Position numbers and translations under genes: made by a program
Assembly (NCBI GenBank): GCA_902779705.1
Contig: CACZCR010000013.1
Span: 1-53,034 of the forward strand
DNA: 53,034 nucleotides
Direction of reading: 5' to 3'
Origin: an uncultured Bacteroidales bacterium
GTDB lineage: Bacteria; Bacteroidota; Bacteroidia; Bacteroidales; Paludibacteraceae
Shown: positions 31,415 to 40,800 of the stretch, piece after piece
How positions within the stretch are numbered: the first letter of the stretch is position 1
How the letters are laid out: each line of letters opens with the position of its first letter
Notes under the pieces: model-generated
The model's input: the letters and a program-made list of their open reading frames with translations, nothing else
What the model was told of the DNA's origin: nothing
Databases searched by the model: none

Positions 31415-33400
31415 ATGAGTTATCTGAATTTTGACAAGAAAGTGCTTGTTAATCTGGAGCGTTCGCTTCAGAAAGAGATGATCCGTACAAACAGAGCGGG
31501 AGTATACAACTCCACGACTCTGGTGGATTGCAACACGCGCAAGTACCATGGTCAGTTGGTGATGCCCTTGCCCGAATTGGGACCCGACAACTTCGTGTTG
31601 TTGAGTTCGTTGGACGAGACGGTCATTCAGCATGGTGCGGAGTTCAATCTCGGGTTGCACGAGTACGGTGAAAACACATTTGCTCCCAATGGGCACAAGT
31701 ACATCCGTGAGTTTGACTGCGAGGTCATTTCGCGCACGGTTTACCGCGTAGGCGCTATGGTGCTATCCAAAGAGCGTATGTTGGTTAGTTTTGAGCCGCG
31801 TGTACTCATTCGCTACACGCTGCTTGAGTCCGGTAGTCCTACCATCCTGCGTTTCCGTCCGTTCTTGGCATTCCGCAGCGTAAACGATCTAACGCACGAG
31901 AACCCGCAAGCCAATGCAAATATGGACGAATGCGAGAATGGTCGTTTCAACCGGATGTACGAACGTTTCCCTAATTTGTACATGCAGTTCTCCAAGGCAG
32001 TGACCTATTGTCATGAGCCCAATTGGTACAAGGGTATTTCGTACCGAAAAGAGAAAGAGCGTGGCTATGATTTCAAAGAGGATCTACTGGTTCCCGGCTA
32101 CTTCGAGTTGCCTATGAAGAAAGGCGAGTCGGTTATCTTCGCAGCCGGTATCACCGAATGCAATACGTCTTCGTTGAAAGCCACATGGAAAAAAGAACTG
32201 GAGCGTCGCAATCGCCGCGAGGACATGTTCTCAACACTGAAGAATAGCGCCAGTCAGTTCTATAAACGCGAAGGCGATAAGTGTTATCTCTTAGCGGGCT
32301 TCCCATGGTTCCATGCTGATGCACGCGCTACATTCTTCAGCGTAGCCAGTTGTACACTGGACATTGATCGTCCGGAGTACTGGAAGGCCATCATGGATGA
32401 CACGGCAGTAGGCGAAGTCAAAGCCTTTATGGACGGTCATCCGGAGCTTTGCAAGATGAGTAAGATGGACGAGCCGGATGCCCTGTTATGGTTCATACGT
32501 GCCATCCAAAAGTTTGCACACAAATATACGGTTCAAGAGGCGGCTGACAAATACGGTCAGTTGTGTCTGGACATTATCACCTACTACCGCAAGCAACAAC
32601 ATCCGCGTTGTTGGTTGCACCAAAACGGTCTACTCTGGGTGGATGGTACCAATCGTCCGGCAACATGGATGAATGCCACCGAGAACGGCTTCCCAATTAC
32701 TCCTCGTACGGGTTATGTAGTGGAGACCAACGCCTTGTGGTACAATGCCATGTGTTTCACAGCTGAGTTATTGCGGCACATGGGTAAAGAGACGAGTGCG
32801 GACCTGATGGAATACCAAGCAGATATATGCAAGGACGCGTTTGTCAATGTATTCTGGAACGGCGTCTATCTGAATGACTATGTGGTGGATGGTTACCAAA
32901 ACAAGGAGGTACGTCCGAACATGATTTGGGCAGTAGGTTTGCCATACAGTCCGCTGGATCGTAAGCAGCAAAAAGCCGTAGTGGACATTTGCACAAAAGA
33001 ACTACTGACGCCAAAGGGTTTGCGCAGTCTGAGTCCAAAGAGTGGCATGTATCATCCATATTACGGCAGCGACGCGGCTGAGCGTGAACGCGCATTGTTC
33101 AACGGCATTGTATGGCCGTCGACTATCACCGCTTATTCACGTGCTTATATGAATGTATATAAGTTCAGTGGCACCAGTTTCATGGAGCGTCTATTGGTAG
33201 GTTTCGAGGCTGAGATGGATCAATTGACGATTGGTACACTAAGTGAATTCTACGAGCCAAACCCGCCTTACAAGGGACGTGGAGGTATGAGTAGTGCACC
33301 GAGTGTAGCTGCAGTCATCAGCCTATTGGATACCCTCAAAAAGTATCAGCGTGAGGAAATCGAAAGTCAGCAATCAGAAGGAAAGGAGGCACAACAATGA
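31415..33400 (+). CDS. Glycogen debranching enzyme (GH133)
   Basis: Amylo-alpha-1,6-glucosidase of 661 residues that removes alpha-1,6 branch stubs from glycogen in the cytoplasm. The N-terminal GDE_N domain (about 20-230) carries NRAGVYNSTTLVDCNTRKYHG. The C-terminal (alpha/alpha)6 domain (about 270-645) has AGFPWFHADARATFFS, NGLLWVDGTNRPATWMN, VETNALWYNAMCF, NMIWAVGLPYSPLD and NGIVWPSTITAYS. It overlaps the GT4 gene by 4 bp. Its partners are the phosphorylase at 13262 and the GH57 gene downstream. Confidence 0.93.
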   Translation: MSYLNFDKKVLVNLERSLQKEMIRTNRAGVYNSTTLVDCNTRKYHGQLVMPLPELGPDNFVLLSSLDETVIQHGAEFNLGLHEYGENTFAPNGHKYIREFDCEVISRTVYRVGAMVLSKERMLVSFEPRVLIRYTLLESGSPTILRFRPFLAFRSVNDLTHENPQANANMDECENGRFNRMYERFPNLYMQFSKAVTYCHEPNWYKGISYRKEKERGYDFKEDLLVPGYFELPMKKGESVIFAAGITECNTSSLKATWKKELERRNRREDMFSTLKNSASQFYKREGDKCYLLAGFPWFHADARATFFSVASCTLDIDRPEYWKAIMDDTAVGEVKAFMDGHPELCKMSKMDEPDALLWFIRAIQKFAHKYTVQEAADKYGQLCLDIITYYRKQQHPRCWLHQNGLLWVDGTNRPATWMNATENGFPITPRTGYVVETNALWYNAMCFTAELLRHMGKETSADLMEYQADICKDAFVNVFWNGVYLNDYVVDGYQNKEVRPNMIWAVGLPYSPLDRKQQKAVVDICTKELLTPKGLRSLSPKSGMYHPYYGSDAAERERALFNGIVWPSTITAYSRAYMNVYKFSGTSFMERLLVGFEAEMDQLTIGTLSEFYEPNPPYKGRGGMSSAPSVAAVISLLDTLKKYQREEIESQQSEGKEAQQ

Positions 33401-34659
33401 AAGCATTAATGTTCGGTTGGGAGTTTCCTCCTCATATCTTGGGAGGTCTCGGAACTGCCAGTTACGGTTTGACCCGTGGCATGGCGCAGCAAGAAGATAT
33501 GCATATCACTTTCGTCATTCCTAAGCCATGGGGTGACGAGGACCAGTCCTTCTTGCGCATTATAGGTGCTAACAGTGTACCTATTGTCTGGAAAGACAAC
33601 AACTACGACTATGTCAAACAGCGTATGGAGGGTAAGATGAGCCCCGAGGAGTACTATCACCTGCGTGATGGCATCCGTTACGACTACCGCCGTATTGGAA
33701 CAGACGATTTAGGCTGCGTAGGATTCTCCGGCCGCTATCCGGACAATCTGATAGAGGAGATAGGCAACTACGAGGCTGTTGCATCGGTATTAGCACATAG
33801 TTTGGACTTTGATATCATCCACAGTCATGACTGGCTGACCTATCCGGCAGGGGTATTTGCAAAGCATATCAGTGGTAAGCCACTGGTGATTCATGTTCAT
33901 GCGACTGATTTTGACCGCAGTCGCGGCAACGTCAACCCGACTGTATATGCGATTGAGAAACGTGGCATGGACGAGGCGGATCATATCATGTGCGTGAGCA
34001 ACCTTACACGCCAGACTGTGATTGAGAAATACGGTCAAGACCCGCGCAAAGTAAGCACGGTGCACAATGCCGTAGAACCACTGGAGCACCCGGAGGAGTT
34101 TACCAAGCCTGAACGCAAAGACAAACTCGTTACCTTCCTCGGTCGTATTACCATGCAGAAAGGACCGGAGTACTTTGTCGAAGCCGCAGCACGTGTTTTG
34201 GATAAAACAGATGGCGTGCGGTTTGTGATGGCCGGTAGCGGTGACAAGATGGCCGAGATGATTGACTTGGTAGCCAAACGGGGTATTGCCGACAAGTTCC
34301 ATTTCCCGGGTTTCATGCGCGGAAAGCAAGTGCAAGAAATGTTGGCTATGAGTGACGTATATATCATGCCTTCTGTAAGCGAGCCTTTCGGTATCAGTCC
34401 TTTGGAAGCTATGCAGGTAGGATGTCCGTCTATTATCAGCCATCAGTCGGGTTGTGCAGAAATTCTGCAACATGCCATCAAGACTGACTACTGGGATATC
34501 GACGCAATGGCGGATGCTATATACGCAATCGTCAAGTATCCGGCTATGTATAAGAGTCTACACGAATTGGGACAAGACGAAGTCAATCATATCCGTTGGT
34601 ATGATGCCGGCTTAAAAGTACGTCGGATATATGACGGTGTGATAAATCACACATTGTAA
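33397..34659 (+). CDS. Glycogen synthase-type glycosyltransferase (GT4)
   Basis: GT-B glycosyltransferase of 420 residues. The N-terminal half starts FGWEFPPHILGGLGTASYGL, with the GGLG donor loop, and contains HSHDWLTYPAGVFA. The C-terminal half holds FLGRITMQKGPEYFVEAA and the donor motif MPSVSEPFGISPLEAMQVG with the EPFGISPLE acid pair. Placed between the debranching enzyme and GH57, it most likely extends alpha-glucan chains from a sugar nucleotide. Other GT4 activities cannot be excluded. Its stop codon begins an octamer array. Confidence 0.88.
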   Translation: MKALMFGWEFPPHILGGLGTASYGLTRGMAQQEDMHITFVIPKPWGDEDQSFLRIIGANSVPIVWKDNNYDYVKQRMEGKMSPEEYYHLRDGIRYDYRRIGTDDLGCVGFSGRYPDNLIEEIGNYEAVASVLAHSLDFDIIHSHDWLTYPAGVFAKHISGKPLVIHVHATDFDRSRGNVNPTVYAIEKRGMDEADHIMCVSNLTRQTVIEKYGQDPRKVSTVHNAVEPLEHPEEFTKPERKDKLVTFLGRITMQKGPEYFVEAAARVLDKTDGVRFVMAGSGDKMAEMIDLVAKRGIADKFHFPGFMRGKQVQEMLAMSDVYIMPSVSEPFGISPLEAMQVGCPSIISHQSGCAEILQHAIKTDYWDIDAMADAIYAIVKYPAMYKSLHELGQDEVNHIRWYDAGLKVRRIYDGVINHTL

Positions 34660-34688
34660 TTGATATAATTGATTAATGGATAATTGAA
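34657..34688. repeat. Octamer array at the GT4 stop codon
   Basis: Four octamers, TAATTGAT, ATAATTGA, TTAATGGA and TAATTGAA, start exactly at the stop codon TAA of the GT4 gene and run nearly to the GH57 start. Confidence 0.7.
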
Positions 34689-34701
34689 AAACTTTAGTAT
34701 T

Positions 34702-35967
34702 ATGAAAAATATATGTTTTTGCTTTCAAATGCATGCTCCGTATCGTCTGAAACGCTATCGTTTCTTTGATATTGGTCAGGACCACTATTATTATGACGAT
34801 ATGCAGACCGAGGAGCATATTCAGTGGTTGGTCAACACCTCCTATATGCCACTTTGTGCTACCCTTCGCGACATGATCAAATTGTCTAAGGGAAAGTTCC
34901 ATTGCGCTATAGCCATATCGGGTGTAACGTTGGAGATGTTTGAGCAGTTTGCACCGGAGATGATTGACATCCTCAAAGAATTGGCGAGCACCAAATGTGT
35001 AGAATTTTTGGCCACACCGTATAGTTATTCGATAGCATCGGAGTATAACGAACAAGAGTTCAAACAGCAACTGGCACTGCAGTCAGACTTGATCAAGAAC
35101 GTGTTCGGTCTCAAAACCTCCACCGTATGGAACACCGAGTTGCTCTATACCGATGAGATGGCATACAACCTGCAGAAAATGGGTTATAAGACTGTGTTGA
35201 GCGAAGGAGCCAAGCACATACTAAGTTGGAAATCACCTAACTATGTATATCAGTCAGCCGGCTCCAGCAAGGTCAAGGTGTTGTTGCGTAATACCGCCCT
35301 AAGCGATGAACTCAGTTTCCACTTCTCCGATCCGGGATGGGCTAATTTCCCTATTGACGCAGAGAAGTATGCAGATCAACTTAAGAACCTGCCAGAAGGC
35401 GAAGATCTGATAAACATATGGTGTGGTGCTGAGACTTTTGGTGTATTACAAAATGCAGGCACTGGTATCTTTGATTTCCTCAAAGCACTGCCGTACTTTA
35501 TATTGGAGCGTGAGATGGGCTTTGTTACCCCGGCAGAGGCAGCCAAGAAGATGACTGCCAGCGATGTACTCTCTTCTCCTACTCCGCTGACATGGGCTGG
35601 TGAGGCCAAAGATTTGTCCGTATATTATGGCAATGACTTGCAGCAAGAGGCACTCAATAAGCTCTATGCTGTAGCCGAGCGTGTACATATGTGCCAAGGT
35701 AAGCACTTGAAGATGGCTTGGTTGCGTTTGCAGGACATCAACTATCTGCATTACATGAACCACATTGATCAAGGGCACACCCAATATGAGTCAGCATATG
35801 ATGCGTTCATCAATTATATGAATATCCTATCCGACTTCTTGCAGCTGGTAGAGGAGCAATATCCTACCACTATTGAGAATGAGGAGTTGAATGAGTTGCT
35901 CAAGACTATCCGTAACCAAGAGGAGGAGATCCAGAGTCTAAAGCAAAAGATAGCTAAGAAGAAATAA
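34702..35967 (+). CDS. GH57 alpha-amylase-type glycoside hydrolase
   Basis: Cytoplasmic family 57 glycosidase of 421 residues. It begins MKNICFCFQMHAPYRLKRYR, the first GH57 motif region with its histidine. WNTELLYTDEMAYNLQKMG contains the presumed nucleophile glutamate, and HFSDPGWANFPIDAEKY the presumed acid aspartate. A predicted coiled coil (ENEELNELLKTIRNQEEEIQ) ends the protein. ATG 34702 is chosen over a TTG at 34684. In Bacteroides the trio debranching enzyme-GT4-GH57 is likewise adjacent, so it acts on internal glycogen as an amylase or branching-type enzyme. The exact activity is not determined. Confidence 0.9.
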   Translation: MKNICFCFQMHAPYRLKRYRFFDIGQDHYYYDDMQTEEHIQWLVNTSYMPLCATLRDMIKLSKGKFHCAIAISGVTLEMFEQFAPEMIDILKELASTKCVEFLATPYSYSIASEYNEQEFKQQLALQSDLIKNVFGLKTSTVWNTELLYTDEMAYNLQKMGYKTVLSEGAKHILSWKSPNYVYQSAGSSKVKVLLRNTALSDELSFHFSDPGWANFPIDAEKYADQLKNLPEGEDLINIWCGAETFGVLQNAGTGIFDFLKALPYFILEREMGFVTPAEAAKKMTASDVLSSPTPLTWAGEAKDLSVYYGNDLQQEALNKLYAVAERVHMCQGKHLKMAWLRLQDINYLHYMNHIDQGHTQYESAYDAFINYMNILSDFLQLVEEQYPTTIENEELNELLKTIRNQEEEIQSLKQKIAKKK

Positions 35968-35973
35968 GCGTAT

Positions 35974-37917
35974 TTGAACAAAAGAGGGTTCATAGTAGTC
36001 TGTTTGTTGGCAGTGGTCGTTTCGACCGCTGCCAAGAAACATGTTATAGAGAGTCGTATTAAAGCGTGGCAAATGCCAAATCCTACTGCGGTGGCAGACA
36101 CGACCACACTAGACTCAGCTTTCTTCAATCTGCCTATGCGCGAACCGCTGGCAGACTATTCTATTTCGTCTGCCACAAATGATCAATTGGTGTCAGCCGC
36201 GCAATCTCGTGTCTATTTTGACAGGACAAAAAAGGTAGATGACCCTTTTGGCATGGTTTTTGACGCTTATACAATCACGCCACAGACCATGCGTTTTTAC
36301 AACACGACTGTTCCTTTCTCGCGCATAGGATACAAGAAAGGTTTTACCACCTATCACGAGGATAACGATCTAGGCGTGCTGCTCACAGGCAATCTCAACA
36401 AGCGGACTAACCTAGGTTTTGAGATGAACTATCTCACTTCCGCGGGACATTTTGCCAATCAGGCCGGTAAGACGTACAATGGTTCGGTATGGGGCAGTTA
36501 TAACGGCAACCACTATTCGACCCACGTGGCGTTTATGTGGAACCGATTGTCGGTCTTTGACAATGGAGGATTGAAAGATATAGAAGAGTTGGCAGGCAAA
36601 CTCAATTCAGAGGATATTCCTGTACAGCTGAACAGTATGGCGGGTTATCGCTACATGGCAGGTTATATGAACCATGCCTATAGCATTACAGTTGATCGAG
36701 AGTATCATGACTCGGTCGAGGTTGAAGAAGATGGACATTGGATTAAACGTGATACCGTGAAGATAGAATATATTCCTGTCATCACGTTCAACTATACGTT
36801 TGAAACCAACAACAGCAACCGCCGCTATATTGAGAAGACAGCTAATCAAGGGTTCTACGATACCTGTTATATCAATAACACGGCCACCCGCGACTCGTCC
36901 GATGTACTGACGATCAAAAATACGTTTGCCGTTACCTTTGAGGAGGCGTTCAACAAGAAGCTGAAGTTCGGTGCTACAGTCTATGCATACAATGAGTGTC
37001 AGCGACACATGCTACTCGATTTGGATACATTCCCGCAGCAAGACTCTATCTTCCGATATAAGTGGACCAATAACACTTTTGTAGGAGGTGCACTATATAA
37101 GAACATGGGTAAGTGGGTCAAGTATGGCTTCGATGGCGATGTGTGCGTACTAGGATACAAGATAGGCGAGTTCCGCGTAGGAGGTCATCTAAACTCAGAT
37201 TTCCGTCTCGGCAAAGATACGATGTACATATCTGCCATGGCAGAGGTGAAGAACGAGACACCGAGTTATTACTTGCAACATTATTACAGCAATCACCAAT
37301 GGTGGGACAATGACTTTCGCAAAACCTATCGCATCCATGCACAAGGTAAGATAGCATACCCCACCCAATGGGTCAAGCCTAAGTTACAGTTTGATTTTGA
37401 GAACCTGAGCAACGGCATCTATTTTGTGAATGGAGCCCCAACTCAACAAAACGGGCACACCCAACTCATAGCTGCCCGTGCACAGATAGACCTCACCACT
37501 CCATGGATCAACCTGGAGAACCATGTTGTCTATCAACATAGTACCAACCAGATGGTAGTCAGTGTGCCAGCCGTCACACTCTACCATAACCTATATTATC
37601 ACGGCTCCTGGTTTCGCCGCGCAATGGATGCGCAGATAGGAGTGGACTTCCGCTACTTCACTTCCTATCATGCACCGGTGTACGACCCTGCAACGGGGCA
37701 GTTCAGTTCGCAAAGCGAAACTTTGGTAGGTAACTACCCTGTGTTGAATGTGTATGCCAATTTCTGGGTACGTTTGTTGCGATTGCGTTTCTTTGCCCAG
37801 TACCAACACTTCAACCACTTGTTTATGACCAAATATACGAATCGTCTAACAATGCCGGGATATGCCATGAACCCAGACGTGTTCAGAGCAGGTATTGTAT
37901 GGCAATTCTATAAATAA
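35974..37917 (+). CDS. Putative outer-membrane porin (Porin_10 type)
   Basis: Outer-membrane beta-barrel protein of 647 residues. The start is TTG 35974: an in-frame TAA lies 9 bases upstream, no ATG precedes the signal peptide, and the resulting N-terminus NKRGFIVVCLLAVVVSTAA is a clear signal. The mature protein is rich in alternating aromatic strands (GYKKGFTTYHEDNDLG, NRLTMPGYAMNPDVFRAGI) and ends in aromatic WQFYK, as barrel proteins do. Signature words (VFDAYTITPQTMRFYNTTVPFS) match the large Bacteroidota putative-porin family. It lies 6 bases after GH57, so glucan metabolism and a porin share a transcript. Confidence 0.82.
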   Translation: MNKRGFIVVCLLAVVVSTAAKKHVIESRIKAWQMPNPTAVADTTTLDSAFFNLPMREPLADYSISSATNDQLVSAAQSRVYFDRTKKVDDPFGMVFDAYTITPQTMRFYNTTVPFSRIGYKKGFTTYHEDNDLGVLLTGNLNKRTNLGFEMNYLTSAGHFANQAGKTYNGSVWGSYNGNHYSTHVAFMWNRLSVFDNGGLKDIEELAGKLNSEDIPVQLNSMAGYRYMAGYMNHAYSITVDREYHDSVEVEEDGHWIKRDTVKIEYIPVITFNYTFETNNSNRRYIEKTANQGFYDTCYINNTATRDSSDVLTIKNTFAVTFEEAFNKKLKFGATVYAYNECQRHMLLDLDTFPQQDSIFRYKWTNNTFVGGALYKNMGKWVKYGFDGDVCVLGYKIGEFRVGGHLNSDFRLGKDTMYISAMAEVKNETPSYYLQHYYSNHQWWDNDFRKTYRIHAQGKIAYPTQWVKPKLQFDFENLSNGIYFVNGAPTQQNGHTQLIAARAQIDLTTPWINLENHVVYQHSTNQMVVSVPAVTLYHNLYYHGSWFRRAMDAQIGVDFRYFTSYHAPVYDPATGQFSSQSETLVGNYPVLNVYANFWVRLLRLRFFAQYQHFNHLFMTKYTNRLTMPGYAMNPDVFRAGIVWQFYK

Positions 37918-37949
37918 TAGAAAAACCGGTAAATTATTAAAACAATAGT

Positions 37950-40235
37950 ATGCCTCTAACTACAAGACTAAACAAAATATTGATCTATGCACGCGACGAA
38001 GCAGAGCGACTGCAGAATGCTGAGGTATGGCCAGAGCACCTGTTACTGGCTATCATTCGTTTGGGTGAAGGAAGCGCATACGATCTACTAGAAGCTTCGG
38101 GCATGGATATGAACGAAGCCAAACAGCAGTTGGACAATGCATTATTCAAGATGCGACAAACCAATGTGACGGCTGTACAACGTAGCACACAGGTGGATCG
38201 TATCTTGCGTGTAAGCGAAGGTATCTCACGCGAGTATCGTGACGAGACCGTTTGTTCAGCCCATTTACTATTGGCTATTCTCAGAGATCACATCAATCGC
38301 TGCGCCGCTTATCTGGAGCAAATATGGAACATTACATATAGTTCACTGTCCGAAATGTACAATCAGCCGCGTCATGCTACGGCAGGCAGTAGCCGTCCCG
38401 CCAGTAAAGAAGACAACCATGGTAAGCAACGTCGTCAAGCAGGTGCCAAGCCTAATGACAAGCAGAGCAACACCAAGGCACTGGACAAATACGGTCACGA
38501 CTTAAGTCTTCAAGCACGCGAAGGGAAATTGGATCCTGTAGTAGGGCGCGACGTAGAGATAGAACGCGTGGTACAGATACTAAGTCGTCGTAAGAAGAAC
38601 AATCCTATTCTTATTGGTGAACCTGGTGTTGGCAAATCAGCTATTGTCGAAGGATTGGCACTGCGTATAGAGTCTGGCGAAGCATCTGCGCTGCAAGGCA
38701 AACGTATCGTCACACTCGATATTGCATCCATGGTAGCAGGTACAACTTACCGCGGACAATTCGAAGAGCGTATGAAAGCCATTATCCAAGAGTTGAGCAG
38801 TCATCCGGAGATCATCCTTTTTATTGACGAAATACATACCATCATAGGGGCAGGCAATGCCTCCGGTTCGTTGGATGCCGCCAACATACTCAAGCCGGCG
38901 CTCGCGCGCGGTGAAGTGCAATGTATAGGTGCTACCACTACGGCCGAATACGCCAAGTCAATAGAGAAAGACGGTGCGTTGGAACGTCGTTTCCAGAAAG
39001 TAAGCGTTCGTCCGACTACACATGACGAGACCGTACATATTCTTCAGCAACTACGTGAGCACTATGGCAACTACCACCATGTAGTCTATTCGGATGCCGT
39101 GTTGCTACAGTGTGTGGATATGAGTGAGCGCTATCTGACCGACCGCGCTTTTCCCGACAAGGCTATCGATGTAATGGACGAAGTGGGTGCGCGAGCCCAC
39201 GCACGTCAAGAGGCACTCAACGAACAGGATGCTCAGCCATACGCAATAACCGACCGAGATGTAGCACAAGTGGTGAGTATGATGTCCGGTGTACCTGTTC
39301 AGCGCGTAGAAAGCAATGAGCAGGAGCGCTTGCGTACTATGGATAAACGCCTATTGGAGCGCGTAATAGGGCAAGACGAGGCAGTACAAGTAGTAGTCCG
39401 TGCCATCCAACGTAGCCGTTTAGGGCTACGCGATCCGCGCCGACCTATAGGTACCTTCTTTTTCCTAGGACAAACCGGTGTAGGAAAGACACATCTGGCG
39501 CAATGCTTGGCAGAGGACATGTTCGGGCAGAGAGATGCACTGATTCGATTTGACATGTCGGAGTTCGCAGAGAAACATACGGCCTCGCTATTGGTAGGAG
39601 CTCCTCCGGGATATGTAGCCCATGAGGATGGAGGCAAACTAACAGAAGCGGTACGACGCCGTCCATACTCAGTGGTACTGTTTGATGAGATAGAGAAAGC
39701 TCATCCTGACATCTTCAATGTATTGCTTCAAGTGCTGGACGAAGGACGCCTGACAGACCGTCAGGGACATCAAGTTGATTTCCGAAACACAATCATTATC
39801 CTCACTAGCAATGTCGGCACACGCCAACTCAAAGAGTTTGGCGGCGGAATAGGATTCGGACAAGAAGAAATGGACGAGAAGGCATCGCGTCACACACTAA
39901 TGAAAGCTCTGCAAAAAACTTTCCCGCCTGAGTTTGTCAACCGTTTGGACAATGTAGTATTCTTCCAAGCGCTTTCGCGCGACGCGCTCGCGCGCATAAT
40001 TAATATAGAGGTGCAGCAACTCAAAGAACGCATGCGTAAGGCAGGGCACCAGTTGGTACTCAGCAATGATGCCCAACTACAGTTAATTGATCGTGCATAT
40101 GATCCTCTAAACGGTGCACGCCCCGTCAAACGCGCCATTCAGACCTATCTGGAAGATACGGTAGTGGACCTATTATTGCAGCGCCCGCAACAAAAACGCA
40201 TAACAATCAAACAATTAAAAAATAAAGCATTATGA
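37950..40235 (+). CDS. clpC: ClpC-like AAA+ unfoldase lacking the middle domain
   Basis: Hsp100 unfoldase of 761 residues. Two Clp_N repeats occupy about 1-145. AAA1 has Walker [10 protein letters not shown] (~224-231) and Walker [14 protein letters not shown]2 has Walker [10 protein letters not shown] (~507-515) and [13 protein letters not shown]. The loop GGGIGFGQ supplies the IGF tripeptide that docks ClpP, so it should work with ClpP. Between [14 protein letters not shown] and [11 protein letters not shown] only about 15 residues remain, where ClpC normally has a roughly 50-residue UVR/coiled-coil middle domain. The layout is therefore ClpA-like in length although the sequence is ClpC-like. 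It overlaps trxA by 4 bp. Confidence 0.88.
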   Translation: MPLTTRLNKILIYARDEAERLQNAEVWPEHLLLAIIRLGEGSAYDLLEASGMDMNEAKQQLDNALFKMRQTNVTAVQRSTQVDRILRVSEGISREYRDETVCSAHLLLAILRDHINRCAAYLEQIWNITYSSLSEMYNQPRHATAGSSRPASKEDNHGKQRRQAGAKPNDKQSNTKALDKYGHDLSLQAREGKLDPVVGRDVEIERVVQILSRRKKNNPILIGEPGVGKSAIVEGLALRIESGEASALQGKRIVTLDIASMVAGTTYRGQFEERMKAIIQELSSHPEIILFIDEIHTIIGAGNASGSLDAANILKPALARGEVQCIGATTTAEYAKSIEKDGALERRFQKVSVRPTTHDETVHILQQLREHYGNYHHVVYSDAVLLQCVDMSERYLTDRAFPDKAIDVMDEVGARAHARQEALNEQDAQPYAITDRDVAQVVSMMSGVPVQRVESNEQERLRTMDKRLLERVIGQDEAVQVVVRAIQRSRLGLRDPRRPIGTFFFLGQTGVGKTHLAQCLAEDMFGQRDALIRFDMSEFAEKHTASLLVGAPPGYVAHEDGGKLTEAVRRRPYSVVLFDEIEKAHPDIFNVLLQVLDEGRLTDRQGHQVDFRNTIIILTSNVGTRQLKEFGGGIGFGQEEMDEKASRHTLMKALQKTFPPEFVNRLDNVVFFQALSRDALARIINIEVQQLKERMRKAGHQLVLSNDAQLQLIDRAYDPLNGARPVKRAIQTYLEDTVVDLLLQRPQQKRITIKQLKNKAL

Positions 40236-40546
40236 CAATTGAAGTAACTGATCAAAACATCAAAGATTTGCTGGCAGAAGGCAAACCAATGGTAGTAGAT
40301 TTTTGGGCACCATGGTGTGGTCCGTGCAAAATGATGTCGCCTATCATTGACGAAGTAGCGGCTGATTATGAGGGACGTGCCCTGGTCGGCAAACTCAACG
40401 TGGATGAGAATCCTGAGACATGTGAACAGTTTGGTATCATGAACATCCCTACACTGCTGTTGTTCAAGAACGGAGAGTTAGTTAATCGTCACGTCGGATT
40501 GTGCCGAAAAACTGAGTTAGAGCCGCTAATTGATGCCATTTTGTAA
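40232..40546 (+). CDS. trxA: Thioredoxin
   Basis: Cytoplasmic thioredoxin of 104 residues with the classical WAPWCGPCKMM active site (C29 and C32) and the cis-proline segment MNIPTLLLFKNGE. It has no signal peptide. The ATG overlaps the clpC stop (ATGA), suggesting coupled translation of an unfoldase and a disulfide reductase, both useful under protein-folding stress. Confidence 0.97.
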   Translation: MTIEVTDQNIKDLLAEGKPMVVDFWAPWCGPCKMMSPIIDEVAADYEGRALVGKLNVDENPETCEQFGIMNIPTLLLFKNGELVNRHVGLCRKTELEPLIDAIL

Positions 40547-40563
40547 AAAAAATCGCTTTTTAT

Positions 40564-40594
40564 TTGCATAAGTCAAAAAAAAGCTGTACCTTTG
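40564..40594 (+). promoter_or_regulatory. tRNA-Arg/rpoD promoter
   Basis: TTG at 40564-40566 in TTGCATAAGT and TACCTTTG at 40587-40594, 20 bases apart, 16 bases before tRNA-Arg. No second promoter is evident before rpoD, so the sigma factor may be read through from here. Confidence 0.8.
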
Positions 40595-40610
40595 CACGCT
40601 TTTTGCGTGC

Positions 40611-40684
40611 GGTCCGGTAGCTCAGCTGGATAGAGCAACAGCCTTCTAAGCTGTGGGTCTCGGGTTCGAATCCCGACCGGATCA
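40611..40684 (+). tRNA. tRNA-Arg(TCT)
   Basis: The cloverleaf has acceptor GGTCCGG against CCGGATC (one G-T pair), anticodon loop CTTCTAA (TCT) and T loop GGTTCGAATCC. CCA is not encoded. It starts about 10 bases after the expected transcription start and is followed by the two-hairpin repeat and rpoD. Confidence 0.96.
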
Positions 40685-40688
40685 CTTA

Positions 40689-40763
40689 CGACAAAGTTTG
40701 TCGCGATGCGACAAAAGGTCGCCGCACTTCCTCCTCTCCCCACAGATTAGAAATCTGCGGGGA
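40689..40763 (+). repeat. Two-hairpin tRNA-associated repeat, copy B
   Basis: Hairpin 1 is TTTGTCGC (40697-40704) with GCGACAAA (40708-40715). The conserved block AGGTCGCCGC...TTCCTCCTCT runs 40716-40737. Hairpin 2 is TCCCC-A-CAGATT (40737-40748) with AATCTG-C-GGGGA (40752-40763). An upstream CGACAAA (40689-40695) is also complementary to the left arm of hairpin 1, so two exclusive foldings are possible. It forms the leader of rpoD. Confidence 0.7.
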
Positions 40764-40800
40764 CCCAAAAAGAGAAACCAAATTCTATAGATAGTAGAAG

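Noticed and set aside
33790..34473. 227-codon open frame on the minus strand
   Set aside because: It is antisense to the GT4 glycosyltransferase; the His/Cys-rich composition indicates a shadow frame.
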